From contig NZ_PYFX01000021.1 of NCBI RefSeq assembly GCF_003020115.1, forward strand, positions 1-64,000: 64,000 bases of DNA, given 5' to 3'. Below the pieces are notes generated by a model that was not told the DNA's origin, ran no database searches, and saw only the letters and a list, made by a program, of their open reading frames with translations. The position numbers were made by a program, and so were the translations under genes. Below, in pieces: positions 48,019 to 57,376 of this stretch (the first letter of the stretch is position 1; each line of letters begins with the position of its first letter). Source of the stretch: Bradyrhizobium sp. MOS002 (lineage in GTDB: Bacteria > Pseudomonadota > Alphaproteobacteria > Rhizobiales > Xanthobacteraceae).

Positions 48019-49169
48019 CCTTCCAATACCTGTTCCGCTTCCGTGACTGCGCAGAGAACATGATAGAACGACGACGCGGGAATGGTGTCGATCAGCGATT
48101 TGCCGTCGCGCTCGAACTGGTCGTACCAGCCGCCCCGCACGGGATGGCTGAGATAATGGCGTTCGAGCCGCGCCAGCGCGATGCGCGCCTCGTCCGCCGC
48201 GCCCGCCTCGCCAGATTCGGCCTGCGCGATCCACGCCTTCGCGATCTCGGTCTGCGGCCACAGCCGGCGCGTGCTGCGGCGCATGTTACCGGCGTCGTCA
48301 CCCTCATCGATCAGGCAGCCGGTGGCCTCGTCGCGATAGCGCAGCGCGGTTTCCAGCAGCTCGGCGCGCCGCTGTCCGGTCGGGCAGCCCGTGATGCGTT
48401 CGAACCCCTTCAGCAACCAGACCCATTCGGCCTGATGGCCGGGCTCGACGCTGACCGGCGCGATCATCGACCAGTCCTCTTCGAAATATTCGCCGAGCGC
48501 GCGCGTCCGCTTGTCGTAGAGATTGGCGAGGAACAGCGCGAAGAACTCGCCGGCACGGTTCTGGAACGACAAATCGTGGGTCGCGTCGAAGCACGCGATC
48601 ATCGCCTCGAACAGATGCATGTGCGGGTTCTGCCGGCGCGGCAACGAGACCGGAAGGCCTTCGTGGACGCCGCCGTGCGGCGAGCGCAGATGGCCATCGA
48701 GGAAGGCGAGCAGCGCATCGATCTCGGTGCGAATTTGTGCGTCCTGGTCGAGCGCATAGACGGCCGCGAGCGCAAACAGGATGAAGGCGTGGTCGTAGGC
48801 GTCGCGCCGGCCGTCCAGCACCGCGCCCTCCGGCGTCAGCCGGTGCACGTAGCCGGGGCGGCCGTCTGGCGTCTTTGCCTTGGCGAGCAGATGCTCGAGC
48901 CCCTTCAGTGCGATGGCGCGCCCCTCAGGGTACCAGCCCATCTGCGCAGCCTTGGCGTAGCACCAGATCTGGCGGGCCTGCACGAACACCCGGCGCGGCG
49001 CGGTCACGTCCGCCGTGCCGTCGCGGTGCAGCCGATCGATGAAACCACCCGCGCCATGGTCCCAGCCGACCGTCGACCACAGCGGCAGCGCCTCGTCGAT
49101 CATGCGGCGCTTCAGGCGCGCGACGACGTCCGCCGCCTCGTCCGCCGCACTGATTCCCTCGTCCGCCAT
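48015..49169 (-). CDS. AGE-family sugar epimerase/isomerase
   Basis: 384 residues of the N-acylglucosamine 2-epimerase / mannose-6-phosphate-isomerase-like (alpha/alpha)6 barrel family. Conserved segments include FVQARQIWCYAKAA, YDHAFILFALAAVY, NPHMHLFEAMIACFD (His and Glu of the active site), EPGHQAEWVWLL (His) and SFYHVLCAVTEA. Substrates in the family are mannose, fructose, cellobiose or GlcNAc; one cannot be chosen here. It is convergent with livF with a 4-base overlap and divergent from the PaaK-like gene. Confidence 0.88.
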   Translation of the reverse strand: MADEGISAADEAADVVARLKRRMIDEALPLWSTVGWDHGAGGFIDRLHRDGTADVTAPRRVFVQARQIWCYAKAAQMGWYPEGRAIALKGLEHLLAKAKTPDGRPGYVHRLTPEGAVLDGRRDAYDHAFILFALAAVYALDQDAQIRTEIDALLAFLDGHLRSPHGGVHEGLPVSLPRRQNPHMHLFEAMIACFDATHDLSFQNRAGEFFALFLANLYDKRTRALGEYFEEDWSMIAPVSVEPGHQAEWVWLLKGFERITGCPTGQRRAELLETALRYRDEATGCLIDEGDDAGNMRRSTRRLWPQTEIAKAWIAQAESGEAGAADEARIALARLERHYLSHPVRGGWYDQFERDGKSLIDTIPASSFYHVLCAVTEAEQVLEG

Positions 49170-49255
49170 CGCGTCCTCTTCAAAACTCGCCAATGGCCGT
49201 CTGATACCCATGCCGGCGGCGGCGCGCAACGGATGCCAACCCGGAAAGATGAGCC

Positions 49256-50479
49256 ATGACCGCCCATTACGACGCCCTCGAGACGCGCGAACAAGCCGCG
49301 CGCGAGGCCGATCTGTTCTCCCGCCTGCCAGGCGTGCTGCGCTCTGCGATGAGCGCGCCCGCCTATGCCGATCGGCTGAAAGGCGTCGATCCGGCCGCCG
49401 TGACCTCCAGGGCGGCCCTGGCGGGCCTGCCGGTGCTGCGCAAGTCGGAACTGCCGGCCCTGCACAAGGCCTCCATGCCTTTCGGAGGGTTGGTCGCGGC
49501 GGCGCCCGGCTCGTTCGCGCGCCTTTTCACCTCCCCCGGGCCGATTTTCGAGCCGGAGGGACGGCAGACTGACCCCTGGCGCGGCGCACGGGCGCTGTTC
49601 GCGGCCGGATTCCGACCTGATGACATCGTGCTCAACACCTTCAGCTACCATCTCACGCCCGGCGGCTTCATCTTCGATGCATCGGCGCGCGCGCTCGGTT
49701 GCGCCGTGATCCCCGCAGGTCCAGGGAATACGGAGCAGCAATTCGAGCTCATCGAGGCCTACCGTCCCGTCGGCTACAGCGGCACGCCCGACTTCCTGAA
49801 AATCTTGCTCGATGCTGCCGCAAGCTCGGGCCGCGACATCTCCTCGATCAAACGCGCGCTGGTCTCGGGCGCGGCCTTCCCGCCCTCGCTCCAGGCGGAG
49901 ATCAAGGCGCGCGGCATCGAGGCCTACCAGGCCTTCGGCACCGCCGATCTCGGCCTCATCGCCTTCGAGACCAGTGCGCGCGACGGCATGGTCGTGAACG
50001 AGGATCTCATCATGGAGATCGTCAAGCCCGGTACCGGCGATGCCGTGACGCCCGGCGACGTCGGCGAGATCGTCGTGACCTCGCTCGACCCGCATCATCC
50101 CTGGATCCGGCTCGCGCTCGGTGACCTGACCGCGGGGCTGCCGGGCACCAGCCCGTGCGGGCGCACCAACATGCGCATCAAGGGCTGGATGGGCCGCGCC
50201 GACCAGACCACCAAGGTCAAGGGCATGTTCGTCCGTCCCGAGCAGATCGCCGAAATCGGCGCCCGCCATTCGCTGCTCGCTCGTCTTCGACTGGTGATCA
50301 CCCGTAAAGGCCACTCCGATATCATGACTCTCAAAGCTGAATGCTTAAGGCCAAGCCGGGAACTGGCCGCAGACATCGAAGCCAGTCTGCGCGCAGTGAC
50401 CAAGCTTGGCGGCAAAGTCGAGCTGGTAATGCCAGATACGCTTCCGAATGACGGCAAGATCATATCAGACGAACGCTAG
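49256..50479 (+). CDS. Phenylacetate-CoA ligase-like adenylate-forming protein
   Basis: 407 residues, close to the PaaK length of about 430. Visible are FTSPGPIFEPEG (ATP loop, PaaK style), NTFSYHLTPGGFIFD, YSGTPDFLKILLD, AYQAFGTADLGLIAFE and the late RTNMRIKGWMGRADQTTKVKG cut as RIKGWMGRADQT. These match PaaK-type ligases that activate phenylacetate or other aryl acids. It sits after the second transporter cluster and may act on the imported acid, although its own promoter is likely, since AGE is on the other strand. Confidence 0.85.
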   Translation: MTAHYDALETREQAAREADLFSRLPGVLRSAMSAPAYADRLKGVDPAAVTSRAALAGLPVLRKSELPALHKASMPFGGLVAAAPGSFARLFTSPGPIFEPEGRQTDPWRGARALFAAGFRPDDIVLNTFSYHLTPGGFIFDASARALGCAVIPAGPGNTEQQFELIEAYRPVGYSGTPDFLKILLDAAASSGRDISSIKRALVSGAAFPPSLQAEIKARGIEAYQAFGTADLGLIAFETSARDGMVVNEDLIMEIVKPGTGDAVTPGDVGEIVVTSLDPHHPWIRLALGDLTAGLPGTSPCGRTNMRIKGWMGRADQTTKVKGMFVRPEQIAEIGARHSLLARLRLVITRKGHSDIMTLKAECLRPSRELAADIEASLRAVTKLGGKVELVMPDTLPNDGKIISDER

Positions 50480-50742
50480 CCGACCGAAAAGCGCCCAGAA
50501 CGCCGATCGAAGCCTAATCGGCTCTCGTTCGCCTTTGTTTTGGGCTCTCTGCGCAGCGCGAATCACGTTGACAAAAATCGGTTGAGAACCCAAGAACGAC
50601 CCTGCTTGACGAGCCTGTACGGCGCCTCAGAGCTCTCACCAAGTCTCTTGTGGCCCAAACGGAACAGCCCAAGAAGCGCTGATCCCAATCTGGCACCAAG
50701 CGTGAATGAGCCTTCTCGAGCTAATCGTGAGCTATACCATCT

Positions 50743-51939
50743 ATGCAGAAGTTGAGAATCGGGCTGGAAGCCCGCCTGTTGAACGGACAGCTGACCGGGG
50801 TCGGAAACTACACGTTTCAAATCCTGCAAGCGGTCATGGCGGCTCGCGACGAGATCGACTATTGCGGCTTTGGTGTTCGATCGTGGACTGCCCTGAATGA
50901 CGAAGGGTTGCGAGAGATAGAAGAACAGCGTTCCGGCCCCGCCCCTGCTCCAGTCAACAACCAGACCCTGATCCGAAAGCTGAGTGCGAAAGCTCGTTCA
51001 AAGCTGACGCGGGTAGGCTTTGCCCAAGCAGTCTACCGCGACCGCTTTTCGCGCAGCATCAAGGCTCAAGCGCTCGACCTGTTTCACGCCTTCAATTACC
51101 TTCCGGTCGCCGATCCGGGTATCGTCACCTTGCCTGTGATTTACGATCTGTCGTTCGTTAGATATCCCGACTATCACCCGATCGATCGGTTGCGCATCCT
51201 GGAAAAGCTTCCCTGGGTGCTAGAACGCGCGCCGAAGGTGCAGACCATTTCGCGATTCAGCAAGGACGAGATCGCGCGGTTTTATGGCTACGACAAAGAG
51301 CAGATTTTCATCGCGCCACCAGCAGCCGCACAGGTCTATCGTCCGCTGGGGATTCAAATTACCACGACCGAGGTCGCCAAACATAACCTCACGCCAGGTC
51401 ATTATTTCCTGAGTGTAGGAACGTTGGAGCCAAGAAAGAACCTGCGCACTCTCATCACGGCCTATTCGCAGATCTCTAAATCCCTTCGCGATCGTTTCCC
51501 CTTGGTCGTGGTGGGTGGCAAAGGCTGGGGCGTACTCGATCTGCCAAACACGACCGATTCACTTGTCGACCAAGGCTGCCTTCGATTCGTCGGCTCGGTA
51601 AGCAATGACGAGCTGCGGAGCCTCTATGAGGGCGCCGTCGCGCTGCTTTATCCATCGGTTTACGAAGGTTTTGGAATGCCGGTGGTCGAATGCATGGCTT
51701 GCGGCACGCGGGTCGTGCATAGCGCCCGGACCTCCATGGACGAAATCACAGCAGGCCTGGTACCCACGGTCCAGGCGCTGGATGTCGACGCCTGGTCGGA
51801 AACGATCAAAGAACTGGTCGAATTAAAGTCGGACGTGACCTCCAGTCAACTGATTGCGCAAGCCGCCACATTCAGTTGGAACGAAAGTGCGGAAAAAGTG
51901 GTCCAAGGTTACGAAGCCATTACACGCCAGTCGCATTGA
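50743..51939 (+). CDS. GT4-family glycosyltransferase
   Basis: 398 residues with GT-B fold features: start MQKLRIGLEARLLNGQLTG cut here before VGNYTF, central FLSVGTLEPRKNL near residue 220 and the E-x7-E motif YEGFGMPVVECMACG near residue 305. It transfers a sugar from a nucleotide donor to a growing glycan in the cytoplasm. This pattern is seen in mannosyl- and rhamnosyltransferases, but donor and acceptor remain unknown. It opens the right-hand glycan block. Confidence 0.87.
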   Translation: MQKLRIGLEARLLNGQLTGVGNYTFQILQAVMAARDEIDYCGFGVRSWTALNDEGLREIEEQRSGPAPAPVNNQTLIRKLSAKARSKLTRVGFAQAVYRDRFSRSIKAQALDLFHAFNYLPVADPGIVTLPVIYDLSFVRYPDYHPIDRLRILEKLPWVLERAPKVQTISRFSKDEIARFYGYDKEQIFIAPPAAAQVYRPLGIQITTTEVAKHNLTPGHYFLSVGTLEPRKNLRTLITAYSQISKSLRDRFPLVVVGGKGWGVLDLPNTTDSLVDQGCLRFVGSVSNDELRSLYEGAVALLYPSVYEGFGMPVVECMACGTRVVHSARTSMDEITAGLVPTVQALDVDAWSETIKELVELKSDVTSSQLIAQAATFSWNESAEKVVQGYEAITRQSH

Positions 51940-52223
51940 AATTCACCTTTGGGAAGCCATGGCTAAGACCTCTGCGCCAGTGCGGCCTGACTTTCATGAC
52001 CATATCAGTCGATTGAGCACCTTTTTGGGCGATCGCTTGTTTAAGCGTCCCTTAAAGGACCACCACGGACGTCGCGTGCGATGACGTGGTTAAGAACTGC
52101 TTTCACAAAAGCATAGAACCCCTTCATGCCTTTGCACTGAATCTCAGAGCCTCCTCGATATGACTCCGCTCGATGACGGGCGTCGCGACATAGATCGCGC
52201 GTTTATCTCGGGGGAGAGGGTCG

Positions 52224-54206
52224 ATGTGCGTTCTTTGCGGACTGTTGGGAATGAATTTACACGCCGCCGGAGCCACGGATGGCTCCGGGACGGCTGCAGC
52301 CTCGGGTATCGCAGCAGGCAACGCGGTCGCGGCGACGGGAAATCCGGATGTCGACGGCCTGCTCTCCGGCTACAAATGGACGGGCACGACGGTTACATAC
52401 AGCTTTCCGAGCTCCGCAAGCGTTTATCCGACGGGATATGGCTGGAGTGAACCGAACGACGGATTTTCTCCGCTGTCAGTCACCGAGCAGAACCTCGTCA
52501 AGGCCATCATGGGGCAAGTCTCGGCCCTGACCAATCTCAACCTGGTCTACGCCGGCACCGGCTCAGGTGACATCCAGCTCGCGCATTCTTCAGATGCCAA
52601 TCCAACGGCGTACACCTACTATCCCGACGGCAGCATAGAGGGCGGGGACATCTGGTTCGGCACCTCCTATAATTACACGGCCCCTCGGACGGGCGACTAC
52701 TCTACTTTGACACACATTCATGAGATCGGGCACGCGCTTGGTCTGAAGCATAGCTTCGAAGCCGGAGGAGTCGCAAACGTCAAGGTTCCTTCTGCTCATG
52801 ACTCGCTTGAATACACCGTCATGAGTTATCGCAGCTATCAGAACGGTCCAATGACGGGATATACCAATGAACAGTATGGATATCCCACAGGCTTCATGAT
52901 GGACGATATCCTGGCGCTGCAAACGATGTACGGCGCGGATTTTAGTACAAACAATGGGAATACCGTCTACACTTGGAGCCCGACAACGGGCCAGGAATTT
53001 ATCAACGGTGTGGGCCAGGCGTTGCCTGGAGCGAACCGTGTCTTCATGACGGTATGGGATGGCGGCGGCCACGACACTTATGACCTGTCAAACTATACCA
53101 CCAATCTCAGCATCAATCTTAATCCGGGCGCCTATTCGGTCCTTTCGACGGGTCAACTCGCCTATCTCGGTGGTGGCAATTACGCACACGGCAACGTCTA
53201 TAACGCGTATCTCTACAACAATGATGTCCGATCCTACATCGACGACGCCATTGGCGGGAGCGGAAATGACACGATCGTTGGCAACGCCGCGGATAACATC
53301 CTCAAAGGCGGCGGGGGTAATGATAGGCTGCAGGGCGGCGGCGGACATGATGTGCTAGTAGGTGGCACGGGCAACGACACCTTCGTCTTCGCCCCGCACG
53401 ACGGCACCGATACCATCAGCGACTTTACCGCGATCACGGGTACGGCCAATAGTGATACGATACTCCTCAGCGGCATTTCGGGCGTTAACACCTTCTCGGA
53501 TGTTCTGCTGCATCTCACCCAAGTCGGAGCAGACACTGTGCTCAACTTCGGGACGGGTGACACGCTGACGCTAAGCAATGTCTCCGTGTCCAGCCTCACC
53601 GCGTCTGACTTCCAATTCAAGGCGGCGGCTCCGCCCAGCCAGATCACCAACATCGTTTTGCATGATGGGATTGCCACGGCGATTGTCAGCGACAATTATG
53701 CGAACGCAACAATTCAGGTCGTCGGATCGACGATAACAATCTCGACCACCAGCGGCTTCAGCGGCTTTACCGATGCACAGCGGGTGCAGTTTTCGGACAC
53801 CGTAATCGCGTTCGATGTCAATGGAACAGCAGGGTTCGCCTATCGGCTTTATCAGGCAGCATTCGATCGTACGCCGGATTTGGCGGGGCTAAGCGTCAAC
53901 ACTCACCTCTTGGACGGCGGCTTGACCTCGGCCGAAATGAGCGCTGCGTTTGTTGCTAGCCCTGAGTTCACGAATACGTACGGCTCCAGCATTTCGAACT
54001 CCCAATTTTTGAGCAACCTGTACGCCAACATCCTCAACCGAGCGCCCGATCCAACCGGGCTCTCGAACTGGCAACATATCCTCGACTCCAATCAAGCAGA
54101 CCGCGCGCACGTCCTGATCGGGTTCTCTGAAAGTCCGGAAAACCATTCACTTGTCGATCCCAAGATTGTCACTGGCATACTGTTAGACCCACACTATCTG
54201 ACGTAG
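52224..54206 (+). CDS. Serralysin-like M10 metalloprotease with RTX repeats and DUF4214
   Basis: 660 residues. The zinc site HEIGHALGLKH (His166, His170, His176) and Met-turn VMSYRSY define a serralysin-type protease in residues 45-240. RTX calcium repeats (GGSGNDTIVG, GGGGNDRLQGG, GGTGNDTFVF) lie at about 343-390. The C-terminal part (about 515-655) has two DUF4214-like units (AYRLYQAAFDRTPDLAGL; LYANILNRAPDPTGL). There is no Sec signal peptide, and a type I secretion route is expected, but no secretion genes are in the window. GGGAGAGGG before the ATG is a strong ribosome site. It lies between glycan genes. Confidence 0.88.
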   Translation: MCVLCGLLGMNLHAAGATDGSGTAAASGIAAGNAVAATGNPDVDGLLSGYKWTGTTVTYSFPSSASVYPTGYGWSEPNDGFSPLSVTEQNLVKAIMGQVSALTNLNLVYAGTGSGDIQLAHSSDANPTAYTYYPDGSIEGGDIWFGTSYNYTAPRTGDYSTLTHIHEIGHALGLKHSFEAGGVANVKVPSAHDSLEYTVMSYRSYQNGPMTGYTNEQYGYPTGFMMDDILALQTMYGADFSTNNGNTVYTWSPTTGQEFINGVGQALPGANRVFMTVWDGGGHDTYDLSNYTTNLSINLNPGAYSVLSTGQLAYLGGGNYAHGNVYNAYLYNNDVRSYIDDAIGGSGNDTIVGNAADNILKGGGGNDRLQGGGGHDVLVGGTGNDTFVFAPHDGTDTISDFTAITGTANSDTILLSGISGVNTFSDVLLHLTQVGADTVLNFGTGDTLTLSNVSVSSLTASDFQFKAAAPPSQITNIVLHDGIATAIVSDNYANATIQVVGSTITISTTSGFSGFTDAQRVQFSDTVIAFDVNGTAGFAYRLYQAAFDRTPDLAGLSVNTHLLDGGLTSAEMSAAFVASPEFTNTYGSSISNSQFLSNLYANILNRAPDPTGLSNWQHILDSNQADRAHVLIGFSESPENHSLVDPKIVTGILLDPHYLT

Positions 54207-54651
54207 AACATAGGCAGAATCTGCTTACGTTGTGCGAGTTCCGGAACACAGCGGCCTTTATGACATGATAGTCCTAGGTCCGTTCTGTCGACGACGTTCA
54301 CGTCCGCCGCACGGAGAATTTCACGGACTGGCCGCTCCCATCGCGTTCTCGGGTCGATCGAGCACTTCCCATGAATGCGCCATGCATCGGATGAACTGGA
54401 GCAGCACGCTAAACAGCGAAAGCGTTGAATTATTTGCAGAATAAAGCCACCAGCTGGCCACGGGCTCTTGATTGCCGCTCCGCGAAGAGGTTATCACCCT
54501 GGAGGCTGCCTCGAGCATTCGAAACACTGCAAGTTATGCGCCGGCCCCTACCACCTTCCCCTGGCGTCGAGACCTTGCGGTGATTGGGGTCTTTGTCAGG
54601 GTGATCGTCTTGAAGCGGCCTCGGCATAGGAATCGCAAAACGGTATAAAAT
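54207..54651. other. Intergenic stretch, no supportable gene
   Basis: 445 bases between the protease and rfbF with no domain-bearing frame. It is more AT-rich than the left part of the window. TATAAAAT stands directly before the rfbF ATG and may be a promoter box for a very short leader, but no matching -35 was found. Confidence 0.4.
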
Positions 54652-55422
54652 ATGAAGGTTGTTATACTCGCTGGAGGGCTCGGCACCAGGCTCAGTGAAG
54701 AGACGAGTGTGCGCCCTAAGCCAATGGTTGAGATTGGCGGCCGACCCATTCTTTGGCACATCATGAAAATCTATAGTCATTACGGTTTCCATGAATTCGT
54801 GATCTGCCTTGGCTACAAGGGTTACATGGTCAAGGAGTATTTCGCGAACTACTTTCTGCACATGTCCGACGTGACTTTCCATCTTGCTGAGAACCGGATG
54901 GAAGTGCATCGCGAAACTGCCGAGCCTTGGCGGGTGACGCTGGTCGATACAGGCGAGGAAACTCAGACCGGCGGCCGACTGAAGCGAGTACTACCGTACA
55001 TAGCAGACGAGCCCTTCTTCGCACTCACCTATGGTGATGGCGTAGCGGATATCGATCTTGCCGCGGAGATCGCGTTTCATAAAGCGCATGGGCGTCTTGC
55101 GACCGTCTCGGTGGTGCGACCGGCCAGGCGTTTCGGCGCGGTCTCGATCGAGGGCAACCGCGTGATCAGCTTCGAGGAGAAGCCGCACGACGACGGCGGT
55201 TGGATCAATGGCGGATTCTTTCTCCTATCGCCCTCGGTTGTCGGGTTGATTGCGGGCGACAAAACCGTCTGGGAGCACGAGCCGATGGAGCGGCTTTCGC
55301 GCGATGACGACCTGCGGGCCTACGTGCATCCAGGCTTCTGGCATCCCATGGATTCGCTACGTGATCGCAATTTCCTCGAAGGCGAGTGGACCAACAACCG
55401 CGCCAAGTGGAGGATCTGGTGA
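54652..55422 (+). CDS. rfbF: Glucose-1-phosphate cytidylyltransferase
   Basis: It makes CDP-glucose from CTP and glucose-1-phosphate. 256 residues, the usual length. Signature ILAGGLGTRLSEETSVRPKP near the N-terminus, GGRPILWHIMK, and the later TYGDGVADIDL and RRFGAVSIEGNRVISFEEKP cut as RFGAVSIEGN fit RfbF. The stop overlaps the rfbG start (GTGA), so the first two CDP-sugar steps are translated together. Confidence 0.94.
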   Translation: MKVVILAGGLGTRLSEETSVRPKPMVEIGGRPILWHIMKIYSHYGFHEFVICLGYKGYMVKEYFANYFLHMSDVTFHLAENRMEVHRETAEPWRVTLVDTGEETQTGGRLKRVLPYIADEPFFALTYGDGVADIDLAAEIAFHKAHGRLATVSVVRPARRFGAVSIEGNRVISFEEKPHDDGGWINGGFFLLSPSVVGLIAGDKTVWEHEPMERLSRDDDLRAYVHPGFWHPMDSLRDRNFLEGEWTNNRAKWRIW

Positions 55423-56486
55423 CCGATCCTACATTTTGGCGGGGCAAAAAGGTCTTTCTGACCGGTCACACCGGCTTCAAAGGCGCATGGACGTCCCTGC
55501 TGTTGCGTCGGTTGGGAGCAAGCGTCTTCGGCTATGCCTTGCCTCCGACACATCAATCCGCCCTATTCGTAATTGCCCGTATCGCCGACGATATCAAGCA
55601 CTGCAGGGGCGATATCCGCGATCTTGCGGCTCTGCGCACCACGATGGCGGAGGCTGAACCTGATGTCGTTATCCACTTGGCGGCTCAAGCCCTGGTGCGC
55701 CCGTCCTACGAGGAGCCGGTCGAGACTTTTGCGACAAATGTGATGGGGACGGTGCATGTGCTGGAAGCTGCACGACATCTGCGCGCGGTAAAGGCAATTC
55801 TCATCGTTACCAGCGACAAGTGTTACGAGAATAATGGAGCCGGCACCGCTTTCCGGGAAGAGGACCGCATTGGTGGCAACGATCCTTACAGCAATAGCAA
55901 GGCATGCGCCGAACTCGTGACGCATTCCTACCACCAGAGCTTCTTTCATACAAAGGGCGCAGCGCGCGTCGCAACGGCTCGCGCAGGCAATGTCTTCGGC
56001 GGCGGCGACTGGGCACGCGACCGCCTGATCCCCGATGCGATGCAGGCCTTTCTCGCGGGCGAGGCGTTGCTCATTCGCAACCCCAACGCTGTGCGACCTT
56101 GGCAGCATACGCTGGATCCCGTGCTCGGCTATTTAACTTTGGTGGAGCGGCTAGTTGACGACGAACGATTTGTCGGCGGCTGGAACTTCGGTCCCAATGC
56201 CGAAAGCGAAGTGCCAGTTAAGACGGTCGTTGACCACTTGGTCCAGCTATGGGGCGATGGCGCATGCTGGAGGGCCGCTGCCGGGCCTCACCCGCACGAG
56301 GCGGCGCATCTGAGACTGAATTGCGACAAGGCACGCCATCAACTCAGCTGGAGGCCGCGCCTCGACCTCGCACAGGGCCTCCGGCTCACCATCGACTGGT
56401 ACAAAGGTCTTCGCGATGGTCGAGACATGCGTAAATTCTCGCTTGATCAGCTCGATCAGGTCGTCGCTACGCGCTCGATTAATTAA
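55419..56486 (+). CDS. rfbG: CDP-glucose 4,6-dehydratase
   Basis: 355 residues, converting CDP-glucose to CDP-4-keto-6-deoxyglucose with NAD. FLTGHTGFKGAWTSLLL is the family-specific dinucleotide loop, IVTSDKCYENN gives the active-site Thr/Asp, and NDPYSNSKACAE carries Tyr and Lys. ARAGNVFGGGDWARDRLIPD follows (RAGNVFGGGDW). GTG 55419 with GGAGG upstream is the start. In 3,6-dideoxyhexose pathways RfbH acts next, but no RfbH is in the window. The stop shares TTAA with the convergent kinase-like gene. Confidence 0.94.
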   Translation: MTDPTFWRGKKVFLTGHTGFKGAWTSLLLRRLGASVFGYALPPTHQSALFVIARIADDIKHCRGDIRDLAALRTTMAEAEPDVVIHLAAQALVRPSYEEPVETFATNVMGTVHVLEAARHLRAVKAILIVTSDKCYENNGAGTAFREEDRIGGNDPYSNSKACAELVTHSYHQSFFHTKGAARVATARAGNVFGGGDWARDRLIPDAMQAFLAGEALLIRNPNAVRPWQHTLDPVLGYLTLVERLVDDERFVGGWNFGPNAESEVPVKTVVDHLVQLWGDGACWRAAAGPHPHEAAHLRLNCDKARHQLSWRPRLDLAQGLRLTIDWYKGLRDGRDMRKFSLDQLDQVVATRSIN

Positions 56487-57376
56487 AGCGGAAGTTCTAG
56501 GATCTCAACAATACGGGCCTGGGGCAAAAGCGCATGTCTTAGATACGCGCCCGAGCGGACGGCTAGGTAGGACTTGAGCAGCACGATGAGCGCCAGGATG
56601 GCGCGCTCGATATCGGGCGCAAGGCCGGTTCGACCGAAGGCCGAAGTATGCAGGAACGGCCTGTTCTCCATGAAGGTCAGCCAATAGAGATAGTCGTAAC
56701 CGGCGATACCCCTAAACGCATCCTCCCAATCGATAATGCGCGGCTTTCCTCCATGAACCATGATGTTCTTCGGTCCGAAGTCGCCGTGACAGAGCGCTTC
56801 GGGCAGCTTAGGCAGCCAATCCCACAGCAGTGCGATGAGCCGACGAACCTCGGTTGCGCTCACTTGATCCAGCAAGCCACGGTCACTAAGGGTCTTCAGA
56901 CCGCACGAGGCGCGTGCCAAGTAGCGATCGAACGTAGCAAGCCTGTCCAGCTGCCAACCCCCAAGCCGATCGCGGCAGTTGCGCATCATCGCGGCAGCAT
57001 CCGCAGGCACAATCGTTGTGCTCAGCGGTGATAGAGCGCACATAACAAGAAAGAGCCGGGTCGTCCCATCCGCGAAGGAAGCCTCGAAGCGGTCGAGCAG
57101 GATCGTTTCGCCGTAGAGCCGCTGAAGAATATCACCTTCCTTCGCGAGACTGACACGCGCGTTCATGTTTGGAAGATGTGTTTTCAGGAATCGCTTCTCG
57201 CTTGCGATCTCCGCGTCGAAGCAAATCCCGAGAGTGCCACCGATCGCCGGCTCCAGGTTGATATCCCGGCCAAACGACAATTGCAGATGCTCGCGCAACT
57301 CGGGCACAATGCGGCCGCGATCGGCAACAATGTCCGGGCGGTCGTCGCTTTCGAAAAAAACGATTTTACTGAGCAC
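56483..57376 (-). CDS. Aminoglycoside phosphotransferase-fold kinase-like protein
   Basis: 297 residues with the APH/choline-kinase signatures HGDFGPKNIMVHGG (near residue 197) and IIDWEDAFRGIAGYDYLYW (near 213). The N-terminal lobe is weak but has FLKTHLPNM with a candidate ATP Lys. It probably phosphorylates a small hydroxyl or amino compound; in a glycan cluster a sugar or an alditol decoration is likely, not antibiotic resistance. It overlaps the end of the sulfotransferase gene by 11 bases, so both are co-expressed. Confidence 0.82.
   Translation of the reverse strand: MLSKIVFFESDDRPDIVADRGRIVPELREHLQLSFGRDINLEPAIGGTLGICFDAEIASEKRFLKTHLPNMNARVSLAKEGDILQRLYGETILLDRFEASFADGTTRLFLVMCALSPLSTTIVPADAAAMMRNCRDRLGGWQLDRLATFDRYLARASCGLKTLSDRGLLDQVSATEVRRLIALLWDWLPKLPEALCHGDFGPKNIMVHGGKPRIIDWEDAFRGIAGYDYLYWLTFMENRPFLHTSAFGRTGLAPDIERAILALIVLLKSYLAVRSGAYLRHALLPQARIVEILELPL

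Noticed and set aside
56483..57376. Antibiotic (aminoglycoside) resistance call for the APH-fold protein
   Set aside because: The fold is shared by many small-molecule kinases and the context is polysaccharide synthesis, so a resistance label is not supported.
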